64,000 nucleotides of DNA from positions 62,001 to 126,000 of the forward strand of contig NZ_FOKC01000007.1 of NCBI RefSeq assembly GCF_900112035.1. Direction: 5' to 3'. How positions within the stretch are numbered: the first letter of the stretch is position 1; each line of letters begins with the position of its first letter. Source of the stretch: Nocardioides alpinus (GTDB lineage: Bacteria; Actinomycetota; Actinomycetes; Propionibacteriales; Nocardioidaceae). The notes under the pieces are model-generated. The model was not told the DNA's origin, made no database searches, and was given only the letters and a program-made list of their open reading frames with translations. The position numbers and the translations under genes are program-made. Positions 46,152 to 54,034 of this stretch are shown piece by piece.

Positions 46152-46784
46152 TCAGCGGCTGACCGCGACCTCCTTGCCGAGGCTCCAGCCGTCGGAGATC
46201 GGCAGGTAGTCGCCGCTCCAGAACTTGCCGGGGTCGTACCAGGTGGCGCGGCGGTCGTCGCGCAGGATGCCCATCTCGATGTAGCAGCTCGCCACGATCT
46301 CGGCGCAGAACGCTGCCTCGGGCGTGACCCGCTGGCCCCGCTTGCTGCGGGGGACGTAGGCGTCGCGGCCGCGCAGCCAGCGGGCGCTGAGCTTGGTGAG
46401 GCTCGGGAAGGAGACGCCGTCGAGGCGGGCCACCGTGCGCAGCATCCCGTCCTCCTCGTCCCGGCCGATCTCGGGCTCGAGCTGCCGCACCCAGGCGTCC
46501 TGGTCGTACTCCGTCTGCCACCGCGAGACGGCCTCGCGCAGGTCGTGCAGCTGGACGCCGCGGTGGTGGCCGCCGGTCCACATGTCGACCTGCTTCTTGC
46601 CGAGCTCGGCGTGGAAGATCAGCGGCGGCAGGTCGTCGACGACCACCGCGATGCCGACGTGGTTGACCGGCGAGTTGGTGACCGCGCGGATCGCGCGGTC
46701 GGGTGCCCGTCGACCGCGGAAGAGCCAGATGTCGCCGCTCCGGGTGAGGTCCATCGCCTGATCGAGGGTCACCGACGTCGCCAT
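46152..46784 (-). CDS. Permuted papain-like/NlpC-fold protein (YiiX/YaeF type)
   Basis: A 210-residue protein whose conserved motifs occur in permuted papain order: SGDIWLFRGRR and the histidine in NHVGIAVV (about residue 42) come first, and the cysteine in FCAEIVASCY comes near residue 165. This matches the YiiX/YaeF (DUF830-like) group of NlpC/P60-fold hydrolases. It lacks a signal peptide, so the substrate may be cytosolic or the protein is peripherally exported. Target unknown. Confidence 0.78.
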   Translation of the reverse strand: MATSVTLDQAMDLTRSGDIWLFRGRRAPDRAIRAVTNSPVNHVGIAVVVDDLPPLIFHAELGKKQVDMWTGGHHRGVQLHDLREAVSRWQTEYDQDAWVRQLEPEIGRDEEDGMLRTVARLDGVSFPSLTKLSARWLRGRDAYVPRSKRGQRVTPEAAFCAEIVASCYIEMGILRDDRRATWYDPGKFWSGDYLPISDGWSLGKEVAVSR

Positions 46785-46834
46785 GCGCGGAAGTCTGCCC
46801 CACCTCCCCCCGGCGGGGGACTAAAGTCGGCGTC

Positions 46835-47005
46835 ATGCGCGTGTGGAAGCTGCTCGGCCTCGCCGGGATCCTGGCCGGGGTCGCCACCGGCGCGGCCGTC
46901 GCCCGCGACGAGCGCGTACGCCGCCACTACGACGCCGGCGAGATCCGCGAGCGCCTGCACGCCCGGCACGACGAGGCCGTCGCGCGGGAGTCCGAGGAGA
47001 CCTGA
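46835..47005 (+). CDS. Small conserved membrane-anchored protein
   Basis: A 56-residue protein, MRVWKLLGLAGILAGVATG followed by a charged helix with H/R/E residues (EIRERLHARHDEAVA). One membrane helix and a cytosolic amphipathic tail. The start ATG (46835) sits in a 50-base divergent gap from the papain-like gene. I recognise similar short proteins in actinobacteria but no function. Confidence 0.7.
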   Translation: MRVWKLLGLAGILAGVATGAAVARDERVRRHYDAGEIRERLHARHDEAVARESEET

Positions 47006-47055
47006 TCGCCCCCGCTGGTCGAGGGAGGACGCCCTGTCACGAACCCGGTTGCGGG

Positions 47056-47469
47056 TCAGGCCGGCCGGTGGTTCTCCCGCCACGCCCGCCGGATCATCTC
47101 GGTCAGCACCGCCCGGTCGACGTCCTCGAGACGCTTGACGTAGAGGCAGCCCTTGCCCGTGGTGTGCGGGCCGAGCCGCTCCAGCAGGTCGTCGTTGGAC
47201 CCGTCGTAGGTCAGCCCGTAGAAGGTCAGCGCCGCCTTGCGGGGAGCAAGCCCCAGGGCGAACCACGCCCGCTCCTTGCCGTCCGCGGTCGTGTAGGGCT
47301 GGGTGCCGAACCCGATCATCGACGGCCCCCAGACCACCGGCTCAGCTCCCGTGACCTCGCGCATCAGGTCGAGCACCTCGCGGGCGTCGTCGCGCCGCCG
47401 GTCGGTGGGCGCGGCCGCGACGACCTCGTCGGCGGAAGTGGCGTTCGGCTGGGTCGTACGGTCGCTCAT
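47056..47469 (-). CDS. DUF1801-domain protein
   Basis: A 137-residue protein of the YdhG/DUF1801 fold: REVLDLMREVTGAEPVVWGPSMIGFG with the conserved W-G-P..GFG, FYGLTYDGSNDDLLERLG, and the GKGCLYVKRLEDVD segment. Fold known, biochemical role not. A small imperfect hairpin overlaps its stop. Confidence 0.88.
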   Translation of the reverse strand: MSDRTTQPNATSADEVVAAAPTDRRRDDAREVLDLMREVTGAEPVVWGPSMIGFGTQPYTTADGKERAWFALGLAPRKAALTFYGLTYDGSNDDLLERLGPHTTGKGCLYVKRLEDVDRAVLTEMIRRAWRENHRPA

Positions 47470-47529
47470 CGGTCCATTGTCGACGCCCGAGCCCCGGCGG
47501 GGTAGCCAGAATCCACTGGACCACCCCGC

Positions 47530-48129
47530 TCAGCCGAGGGCCAGGCGTACGGCGATGGCGAGCATCACCAGGCCGATGAGCACGTCGAGGACCTGCCAGG
47601 CGCGCGGGTCGGCGAGGCGCGGTGCGGCCAGCCGGGCGCCGTACCCGAGACCGGCGAACCAGCCGACGCTCGCCACGCAGGCTCCGAGCGCGAACCACCA
47701 CCGTCCCGGGTCGCCGTGGGTGCCGGCGATGGAGCCGAGCAGGAGCACGGTGTCGAGGTAGACGTGCGGGTTGAGCCAGGTCAGGGCGACCGCCCGGGCG
47801 ACGACACCGCCGCGGGACTCGACCACGCCCTCCCCGACGGCCAGGACCTGCGGGCGACGGGCACGCAGCAGCGAGCCGGTGCCGTAGACGGTGAGGAAGG
47901 CGACGCCGAGCCAGCGGATGACCTCGATCGCCCAGGGCGCCTGCTCGACGACGACGCCGATGCCGGCGACGCCGGCCAGGATGAGCACGACGTCGGACAG
48001 TGCGCAGATCGCGACCACCAGTCCGACGTGGCTGCGGCGCAGGCCCTGCCGGAGCACGAAGGCGTTCTGGGCGCCGATCGCGATGATGAGGGTGAGCCCG
48101 GTGAGCAGCCCGGCCGCGATGTCTCCCAC
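47530..48129 (-). CDS. LysE/ArgO-type amino-acid exporter
   Basis: A 199-residue membrane protein with six helices. The family motif IGAQNAFVLRQGLRRSHVG is in the first half, with VAICALSDVVLILAGVAG after it. Such proteins export lysine, arginine or related amino acids and dipeptide-derived excess. No LysG-like activator is adjacent (usually divergent). GTG start 48129. Just upstream, beyond the start, is the double repeat at 48154-48280. Confidence 0.92.
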   Translation of the reverse strand: MGDIAAGLLTGLTLIIAIGAQNAFVLRQGLRRSHVGLVVAICALSDVVLILAGVAGIGVVVEQAPWAIEVIRWLGVAFLTVYGTGSLLRARRPQVLAVGEGVVESRGGVVARAVALTWLNPHVYLDTVLLLGSIAGTHGDPGRWWFALGACVASVGWFAGLGYGARLAAPRLADPRAWQVLDVLIGLVMLAIAVRLALG

Positions 48130-48153
48130 GGGAGCAATCTAGGGGCGAGTTGC

Positions 48154-48280
48154 GCCGCCGGTTGAGCCGGGCGAGTTGTCTGCCGCCGGTTGAGCCGGGC
48201 GAGGAACGAGCCCGAGTCGAAACCAGGGCCACCAAGGCCAGCTTGGTTTCGACACGCTCGCTTCGTTCGCTGCTCAACCG
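48154..48280. repeat. Double repeat GGTTGAGC...TCGAAACC, with a 22-bp direct duplication (locus 2)
   Basis: A 22-base segment containing CGGTTGAGCCGGGCGAG is present twice in direct orientation (48154-48175 and 48182-48203, 28 bases apart). From 48187 to 48280 there is a nested palindrome: outer arms CGGTTGAGC/GCTCAACCG and inner arms GTCGAAACCA (48216) / TGGTTTCGAC (48244), i.e. two inverted copies of the unit seen at 39850. Confidence 0.8.
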
Positions 48281-48296
48281 CCGGACCCCGGGACGC

Positions 48297-48314
48297 CCCT
48301 GACAGATGTCAGGG
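48297..48314. promoter_or_regulatory. 18-bp palindrome upstream of the ABC exporter operon
   Basis: CCCTGACAGATGTCAGGG is an exact palindrome with 2-base centre, 58 bases upstream of the ATPase start and near the expected promoter. It has the shape of a dimeric repressor (for example TetR- or PadR-type) site. The regulator gene is not in the window. It directly follows the repeat block. Confidence 0.65.
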
Positions 48315-48372
48315 TCGGCTGAGGGCGATATCCCATGGCCGCCCGTTCCGGACCCCTGCGACACTCAGTCCC

Positions 48373-49152
48373 ATGACTGAGCAGCCGACTGGGGAGGCGG
48401 CGCCCGGCGTCGCAGCGAGTGCACGGGACCTGATCAAGGTCTATGGCAAGGGCGAGGCCGAGGTGCGAGCGCTCGACGGGGTCACCGTCGACCTGATGAA
48501 GGGCGAGTTCACCGCGATCATGGGGCCCTCCGGCTCCGGCAAGTCGACCCTGATGCACTGCCTCGCGGCCCTCGACACACCGACGTCCGGCGAGGCCGTC
48601 GTCGACGGCACGTCGCTGGGCAGGCTCAAGGACAAGGACCTCACCACGCTGCGACGCGAGCGGGTCGGCTTCGTCTTCCAGTCCTTCAACCTCGTGCCCA
48701 CCCTCAGCGCGGAGGAGAACATCCTGCTGCCGCTGAGCCTCGCCGGTCGCAAGCCCGACCGGGAGTGGTTCGACCAGGTCGTCGACGCCGTCGGCCTGCG
48801 CCCTCGCCTCGGCCACCGCCCGAGCGAGATGTCCGGCGGCCAGCAGCAGCGCGTCGCCTGCGCCCGGGCGCTGGTCAGCCAGCCGTCGATCGTCTTCGCC
48901 GACGAGCCCACCGGCAACCTCGACTCGACCAGCAGCGCCGAGGTGCTCGGCTTCCTGCGCCGCAGCGTCGACGAGTTCGGCCAGACCGTGGTGATGGTGA
49001 CGCACGACCCGGTCGCGGCGTCCTACACCGACCGCGTCCTCTTCCTCGCCGACGGCGTCATCGTCGACGAGCTGCGTACGCCCGACCGCGACCACATCCT
49101 CGCCAAGATGGCGGCCCTGCAGGACGCTGCCATCAAGAAGGCGGCGAGCTGA
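48373..49152 (+). CDS. ABC transporter ATP-binding protein (MacB/LolD type)
   Basis: A 259-residue ATPase. Walker A GPSGSGKST, Q-loop FQSFNLV, signature MSGGQQQR, Walker B IVFADEPTG and H-loop MVTHD are intact. The short family N-terminus and the adjacent FtsX-type permease identify a MacB-like exporter; such systems export peptides, lipids or antibiotics. One base separates its stop from the permease GTG. Located downstream of the palindrome at 48297, probably regulated by a TetR-like repressor elsewhere. Confidence 0.95.
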   Translation: MTEQPTGEAAPGVAASARDLIKVYGKGEAEVRALDGVTVDLMKGEFTAIMGPSGSGKSTLMHCLAALDTPTSGEAVVDGTSLGRLKDKDLTTLRRERVGFVFQSFNLVPTLSAEENILLPLSLAGRKPDREWFDQVVDAVGLRPRLGHRPSEMSGGQQQRVACARALVSQPSIVFADEPTGNLDSTSSAEVLGFLRRSVDEFGQTVVMVTHDPVAASYTDRVLFLADGVIVDELRTPDRDHILAKMAALQDAAIKKAAS

Positions 49153-49153
49153 C

Positions 49154-51706
49154 GTGCTCCTCCTGACCTGGCGCAACCTGCTCGCCCGCAAGGTGCGCCT
49201 GATGATGAGCGCGCTCGCGATCGTGCTGGGCATCGGCTTCCTGGCCGGTGTGATGACCTTCAGCACCGGCCTCAACGCGACCTTCGAGAACATCGTCAAC
49301 GGCTCCACCTCCGACGCCGTCGTACGCCCTGCCGGGGACGTGTCCGCGGCCAACGCCGGGGTCGCCACGACCCAGCTCGTGACGCCCGCCGACATCGAGA
49401 AGCTGTCCGCGCTGCCGGAGGTGGCCGACGCCACCGGGTCGGTGGACGGCATCGGGTCCTTCCTGCTCGGCAGCGACGACAAGCTCGTCGGCGGCCAGGG
49501 CGCCCCGACGCTGGCCTTCAACTACGCGCCCGGCGAGAACATGCAGGGCGAGGAGATCCTCCAGCTCAGCGCCGGCGGCTGGCCCGAGCAGCCCGGCGAG
49601 ATCACCCTCGACACCTCGTCCGCGGAGCGCGGAGGCTACGACCTCGGCGACACCGTGGCCATGATCGTGCCGACCGGCGAGCCGCGCCGGGAGTTCACCC
49701 TCGTCGGCACGGCCGACTTCAACGGCGGCGGTACGGCCGGCGCGACGCTGGCCCTGCTCGACACCGCGGAGGCGCAGGAGATCTTCCTCGGCGGCGCGGA
49801 CGCCTTCACCAGCGTCGCCCTGACCGGTGCCGACGGCGTCTCCCAGACCGAGCTCGCGAAGGCTGCGGACGAGGTCGTCCCGGACGGCTTCGCCGCCGTC
49901 ACCGGCGACAAGGTCGTCGAGGAGACCCAGGAGCAGATCGGCCAGTTCCTCGACGTCATCTCGATCTTCCTCACCACCTTCGCGGTCATCGCGATCGTGG
50001 TGGGCGCCTTCATCATCTTCAACACCTTCTCGATCCTGGTGTCGCAGCGGGTGCGCGAGTCCGCACTGCTGCGAGCGCTCGGCGCGAGCAAGAAGCAGGT
50101 CACCCGGTCGGTGCTGATCGAGGCCTTCCTGATGGCCATCGTCGGTGCCACGCTGGGTCTGCTGCTCGGGCTGGGGCTCTCGCGCGCGTTGGCCAGCCTC
50201 TTCCGCAGCTTCGGGCTGGACATCGCCGGAGACGTGCTGACGCTGACGCCCTTCACGATCATCTCCGGCTACGTCGTGGCGATCGTCGTGACGATGGTGG
50301 CGGCCTTCGTCCCGGCCCGCCGGGCCGCCAAGGTGCCGCCGGTCGCCGCGATGCGCGACGACCTCGTGGTCCAGGAGAAGGCGATGGGTCGCCGGCTCGT
50401 GCTCGGCACCATCGCCATGCTGGTCGGCACCGCGCTCGTGGCCGCCGGGTTGGTCGGCGCCCCGGGCACCGACGCCATCTGGATCGGTGCGGGCGCCGTC
50501 ATCTGGGTGATCACCACCGCGGTCCTCGCGCCCGTCCTCGGGCACCCGGTGCTCGTGGCGTGCCGGTCGGTCTTCGGACGCCTCTTCGGCACACCCGGCC
50601 TGCTGGCCGGCGAGAACGCGCTGCGCAACCCCCGTCGTACGGGCGCCACCGCATCCGCGCTGATGATCGGCCTCGCCGTCGTGTCGGCCGTCGGCGTGCT
50701 GGCCTCGTCGCTGAGCGCGACGAACGACGCCACGGTGGACGACGCGTTCAGGAGCGACTTCCTCGTGCAGATGCCGACGTTCCAGGGCTTCCCAGCTCAG
50801 TACGGCGACCAGATGGAGTCCGTCGACGGAGTCGACCTGGTCTCGCGCCAGCAGGGCACCCCGGTGAGCGTGACGGTCGGTGGCACGCCCGACCAGACCT
50901 TCGCGGCGGGCGTCGACCCGGCGTACTTCGAGATCTACGACCTCACGATGCTCGAGGGCACCGACGAGATCTCGGGCAACCAGGCGGTGCTCAGCGAGGG
51001 CCGTGCCGACGACCTCGAGGCGGGTCCGGGCGACAGCATCGCCGTCGAGTTCCCCGGCGGCAAGACGATCGCGCTGGAGGTGGTCGGCGTCTTCGAGGAC
51101 ACCCCCACCACCGCGGGCATCACCATGCCCCTCTCGGTGCTCGCCGACGCGGGTCTCAAGCGGAGCGACTCGAGCCTCAGCATCACCGTGCAGGACGGCG
51201 CCGACCGGGGCGCGGTCAAGCAGGACCTCGAGGACATCGTCGAGGGCCTCCCGATCCTGTCGGTCCAGGACAAGGAGGAGTTCAAGGAGCTGATCAGCAG
51301 CCAGGTCAACCAGCTGCTCTACGTCATCTACGGACTGCTCGCCCTGGCCGTCGTCATCGCGGTCATCGGCATCGTCAACACCCTCGGCCTCAGCGTCCTC
51401 GAGCGGACCCGTGAGATCGGGCTGCTGCGCGCGGTCGGGCTGTCGCGGCGCAAGCTGCGGTTGATGATCACGCTCGAGTCGGTGGCGATCGCGCTGCTCG
51501 GGGCCGTGCTCGGGATGGTGGTCGGGCTCGTCATCGGGGTCGTGCTGCGCCAGTCCCTGAAGGACGACCTCACCGTGCTGTCGCTGCCGGTGAGCAGCCT
51601 GCTCGTCTTCCTCGTCGTCGCGGTGATCTTCGGAGTCCTCGCCGCGATCGTGCCGGCGATCCGTGCCTCGCGGATGAAGGTGCTCGCGGCCATCGCGACC
51701 GAGTGA
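49154..51706 (+). CDS. ABC transporter permease with two FtsX domains
   Basis: An 850-residue permease. One helix at the N-terminus, an extracytoplasmic MacB_PCD-like domain (about residues 40-270), FtsX membrane core (FLTTFAVIAIVVGAFIIFNTF...ESALLRALGASK), then a second copy of the same layout (ENALRNPRRTG, periplasmic domain, LALAVVIAVIGIVNTL...EIGLLRAVGLSRRKLRLM). This 8-10 helix double-FtsX architecture is common in actinobacterial exporters. GTG start, one base after the ATPase stop. Confidence 0.93.
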   Translation: MLLLTWRNLLARKVRLMMSALAIVLGIGFLAGVMTFSTGLNATFENIVNGSTSDAVVRPAGDVSAANAGVATTQLVTPADIEKLSALPEVADATGSVDGIGSFLLGSDDKLVGGQGAPTLAFNYAPGENMQGEEILQLSAGGWPEQPGEITLDTSSAERGGYDLGDTVAMIVPTGEPRREFTLVGTADFNGGGTAGATLALLDTAEAQEIFLGGADAFTSVALTGADGVSQTELAKAADEVVPDGFAAVTGDKVVEETQEQIGQFLDVISIFLTTFAVIAIVVGAFIIFNTFSILVSQRVRESALLRALGASKKQVTRSVLIEAFLMAIVGATLGLLLGLGLSRALASLFRSFGLDIAGDVLTLTPFTIISGYVVAIVVTMVAAFVPARRAAKVPPVAAMRDDLVVQEKAMGRRLVLGTIAMLVGTALVAAGLVGAPGTDAIWIGAGAVIWVITTAVLAPVLGHPVLVACRSVFGRLFGTPGLLAGENALRNPRRTGATASALMIGLAVVSAVGVLASSLSATNDATVDDAFRSDFLVQMPTFQGFPAQYGDQMESVDGVDLVSRQQGTPVSVTVGGTPDQTFAAGVDPAYFEIYDLTMLEGTDEISGNQAVLSEGRADDLEAGPGDSIAVEFPGGKTIALEVVGVFEDTPTTAGITMPLSVLADAGLKRSDSSLSITVQDGADRGAVKQDLEDIVEGLPILSVQDKEEFKELISSQVNQLLYVIYGLLALAVVIAVIGIVNTLGLSVLERTREIGLLRAVGLSRRKLRLMITLESVAIALLGAVLGMVVGLVIGVVLRQSLKDDLTVLSLPVSSLLVFLVVAVIFGVLAAIVPAIRASRMKVLAAIATE

Positions 51707-51725
51707 TCGCTGACATGATCATCGG

Positions 51726-52418
51726 GTGATCGAGTCCCTCGGTTGGGGTGCGCTGGCCGCCAGCTCGCTGGTGCTCGGCGCGCTGCTGGCGCTCGTGCGG
51801 TCCTGGTCGGCCACGGTGGTCGGGCTGGTGCTCGGCTTCGGCGCCGGGGCGCTGATCGCGAGCGTCTCCTTCGAGCTGGCCGAGGAGGGGCTGCGCATCG
51901 GCGGTGCCTGGCCCGTCGCGATCGGGCTCGCCGTCGGTGGCGTGACCTTCTACCTCGCCAACCGCTGGGTGGAGGCGCGCTCCTCCGGAGGAGGCGCGAC
52001 CCTGGCCCTCGGCGCCTTCCTCGACGGGATCCCGGAGCAGGCCGTCCTCGGCATCGCCCTGGCGCAGGGGGAGGGCGTCAGCGCGGCGCTGCTCGTCGCG
52101 ATCTTCGCCTCCAACCTGCCCGAGGCGATCGGCTCCGCCTCCGACATGCGGTCGTCGGGGCGCAGCAGGGGGCAGGTGCTCGGGCTGTGGGCCGCGGTCG
52201 CCGCGGCCTGTGCGCTCGCGACCACGGGCGGCTACCTCGCTGCCGACGCGGTGTCGAGCGGCACGAGCGCGGCCATCGACGGATTCGCCGCGGGCGCGCT
52301 GCTGACCATGCTGATCGACTCGATGATCCCCGAGGCCAAGGACAAGGCGAAGGACCTCGCCGGGCTGGCGACCGTGGCCGGGTTCGCGCTGGCGGCGGGG
52401 CTGTCCCTGCTGGGCTGA
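51726..52418 (+). CDS. ZIP-family metal transporter
   Basis: A 230-residue membrane protein with eight predicted helices. FGAGALIASVSFELAEE (helix 2), ALGAFLDGIPEQAVLGIALAQG (helix 4) and LPEAIGSASDM (helix 5) match the ZIP metal-path motifs. Predicted to import zinc or other divalent cations; the direction is inferred from the family. The start is GTG 51726, 19 bases after the exporter operon, so it may be read through from it. Confidence 0.88.
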   Translation: MIESLGWGALAASSLVLGALLALVRSWSATVVGLVLGFGAGALIASVSFELAEEGLRIGGAWPVAIGLAVGGVTFYLANRWVEARSSGGGATLALGAFLDGIPEQAVLGIALAQGEGVSAALLVAIFASNLPEAIGSASDMRSSGRSRGQVLGLWAAVAAACALATTGGYLAADAVSSGTSAAIDGFAAGALLTMLIDSMIPEAKDKAKDLAGLATVAGFALAAGLSLLG

Positions 52419-52431
52419 CCTCTCTCCCTCC

Positions 52432-52479
52432 GGACGTCATACGGACGGAGCCAGCGGGTGCCCCTTCTGTATGACGTCC
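52432..52479. terminator. Long-loop inverted repeat between ZIP and DinB2 genes
   Basis: 11-bp perfect arms GGACGTCATAC and GTATGACGTCC with a 26-base loop lie in the gap between convergent genes. The right arm ends 10 bases before the polymerase's stop. It could stop transcription from either side; no U-tract. Confidence 0.5.
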
Positions 52480-52489
52480 CGTGCCGGCG

Positions 52490-53533
52490 TCAGTAGCCGC
52501 CGTCCGGCGGCACCATCTCCCCGCGGACGCCCAGCAGGCGGACCGGACGCTGGTCGTCGAGCGCGAGGAACAGGGCGTACGCCGTCTGCGTGACCACGTC
52601 GACGTCCCACGTCGGCTCGGGCAGCTTGCGGACCTTGGTGAACGTGAAGAACGGCGCGAACCGCACCTTGAGGTGCACCCGCTGCACGGCGCGGTCCTCC
52701 TTGCGGCAGTCGTCGACGACCCGCTGGGCGAGCTCGCTCAGCGCGGCGCGCACCTCGTCGGCGGTGGTGAGGTCGGACTGGTAGGTCGTCTCGCGGCCGT
52801 GGGCGCGCGCCACCCACGGGGTGTCGTCGGGCCGTGTACGCCCGCCGCCGCGGCCGAGCCGAACGAGGTGGCCGCCGCTGGACGGGCCGAAGGAGGTGAC
52901 CAGCGCGTCCTCGTCGGCCGCGGCGAGGTCGGCGACCGTACGGATCCCGATGGCCTGCAGCCGGGCGCCGATCTTGGCGCCGACACCCCACAGGGCCGTC
53001 GTCGGGCGCTCGCCCATGACCTCCATCCAGTTGTCTCGGGTCAGCTGGAAGGTGCCCTGGGGCTTGCCGAAGTCGGTCGCGATCTTGGCCCGCACGAGGG
53101 TGTCGCCGATGCCGACCGAGCAGTGCAGGCCGGTCGCGTCGAGCACCGCCGCGCGGATCGCGGTGGCCGTCACGACGGGGTCGTCGGTCTCGATCCCGAC
53201 GAACGCCTCGTCCCAGCCGAGCACCTCCACCACCGCGCCGGGTGTGGCACGCAGGGTCGCCATCACCCGCGCCGAGGCGGCCTCGTAGACCGGGAAGTCG
53301 ACCGGCAGGAAGACCGCATCCGGACACCGCCGCCACGCGAGCTTGAGCGCGAGGCCCGAGTGCACGCCGCGCTCGCGGGCCTCGTACGACGCGGTCGAGA
53401 CCACGGCCCGCTCGGTCGGGTCGCCGCGGCCGCCGACCACGACCGGCCGGCCGACCAGCTCGGGATGGCGCAGCAGCTCGACGGCGACGAGGAACTGGTC
53501 CATGTCGACGTGGAGCACCCAGTGCTGACTCAC
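52490..53533 (-). CDS. dinB2: Y-family DNA polymerase, DinB2-type, with leucine steric gate
   Basis: A 347-residue polymerase. HVDMDQFLVAVE carries the catalytic aspartates D10 and D12; the second aromatic of the usual DMDxFF is L15, as in mycobacterial DinB2, whose leucine steric gate allows ribonucleotide insertion. The second catalytic pair is in GWDEAFVG, and SVGIGDTLVRAKIATDFGKP is the finger/HhH part. The N-terminus WVLHVDMDQFL also matches DinB2. GTG 53533 start. Expected to do error-prone or ribonucleotide-tolerant bypass synthesis. Confidence 0.85.
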   Translation of the reverse strand: MSQHWVLHVDMDQFLVAVELLRHPELVGRPVVVGGRGDPTERAVVSTASYEARERGVHSGLALKLAWRRCPDAVFLPVDFPVYEAASARVMATLRATPGAVVEVLGWDEAFVGIETDDPVVTATAIRAAVLDATGLHCSVGIGDTLVRAKIATDFGKPQGTFQLTRDNWMEVMGERPTTALWGVGAKIGARLQAIGIRTVADLAAADEDALVTSFGPSSGGHLVRLGRGGGRTRPDDTPWVARAHGRETTYQSDLTTADEVRAALSELAQRVVDDCRKEDRAVQRVHLKVRFAPFFTFTKVRKLPEPTWDVDVVTQTAYALFLALDDQRPVRLLGVRGEMVPPDGGY

Positions 53534-53579
53534 CCACCCATTGTGGCCACGGGGTCCGACAGCGGCCTGCGTCCGCGGG

Positions 53580-53707
53580 GGGTGGCGGCACATCGCGGGT
53601 CCGGCGCCTCGGTGGTTGCGATCTGCCGCCACCCTCCCCGACGCGGGCCGGAAGGTGGCGGCACATGGCAGCCGGAGGCGCCTCGCGCACGCGATGTGCC
53701 GCCACCC
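53580..53707. repeat. Two palindromic repeats of the GGTGGCGGCA family (locus 2)
   Basis: Unit A has arms GGGTGGCGGCA (53580-53590) and TGCCGCCACCC (53624-53634); unit B has perfect 13-bp arms GGTGGCGGCACAT (53654-53666) and ATGTGCCGCCACC (53694-53706). The arms are the same as in the element at 9178. They fill most of the 219-base divergent gap between dinB2 and the small acidic protein, so they are not simple terminators of convergent genes. Confidence 0.8.
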
Positions 53708-53752
53708 CTGCGGGCGGATCCGCGCCGGCGCGCGCGGCGTACGGTCAGGAGC

Positions 53753-53992
53753 ATGACCAGCGACGACCAGACCGCGCCCGACGCGTACGCCGAGCACCCC
53801 GAGGAGTCCGCCTTCCCCGGCGCGGGCGAGCGGGTCAGCGACGAGGACCGGCAGCGCGCCCTCGACGCCGAGCCCGCGGGCAACGCGACCGTCGGCGACA
53901 CGGTCGACACCGACGACGTCGACTCCAGCGCCCACGAGTCCGGTCCCGGCTCGGAGGAGGTGGCCGAGCAGGCCGAGGGAGACCCCAGCTAA
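53753..53992 (+). CDS. Small, highly acidic protein of unknown function
   Basis: A 79-residue protein, strongly Asp/Glu-rich with no hydrophobic core (EHPEESAFPGAGERVSDEDR, then GDTVDTDDVDSS). It is probably disordered. AGGAGC precedes the ATG. Its codon bias matches its neighbours. No recognisable domain. Confidence 0.6.
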   Translation: MTSDDQTAPDAYAEHPEESAFPGAGERVSDEDRQRALDAEPAGNATVGDTVDTDDVDSSAHESGPGSEEVAEQAEGDPS

Positions 53993-54034
53993 ATCCGGGT
54001 GCCGCAAATGCGGCCGCCCTGCCAGATTGCGGCC

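Noticed and set aside
47043..47056. Small hairpin ACCCG-GTTG-CGGGT at the end of the DUF1801 gene as a terminator
   Set aside because: Only a 5-bp stem; too weak to be called in this GC-rich background.
48154..48203. Tandem 22-bp direct repeat considered as a CRISPR remnant
   Set aside because: Only two copies with a 6-base gap, no spacer-like unit, no cas gene nearby; it is part of a palindromic repeat.
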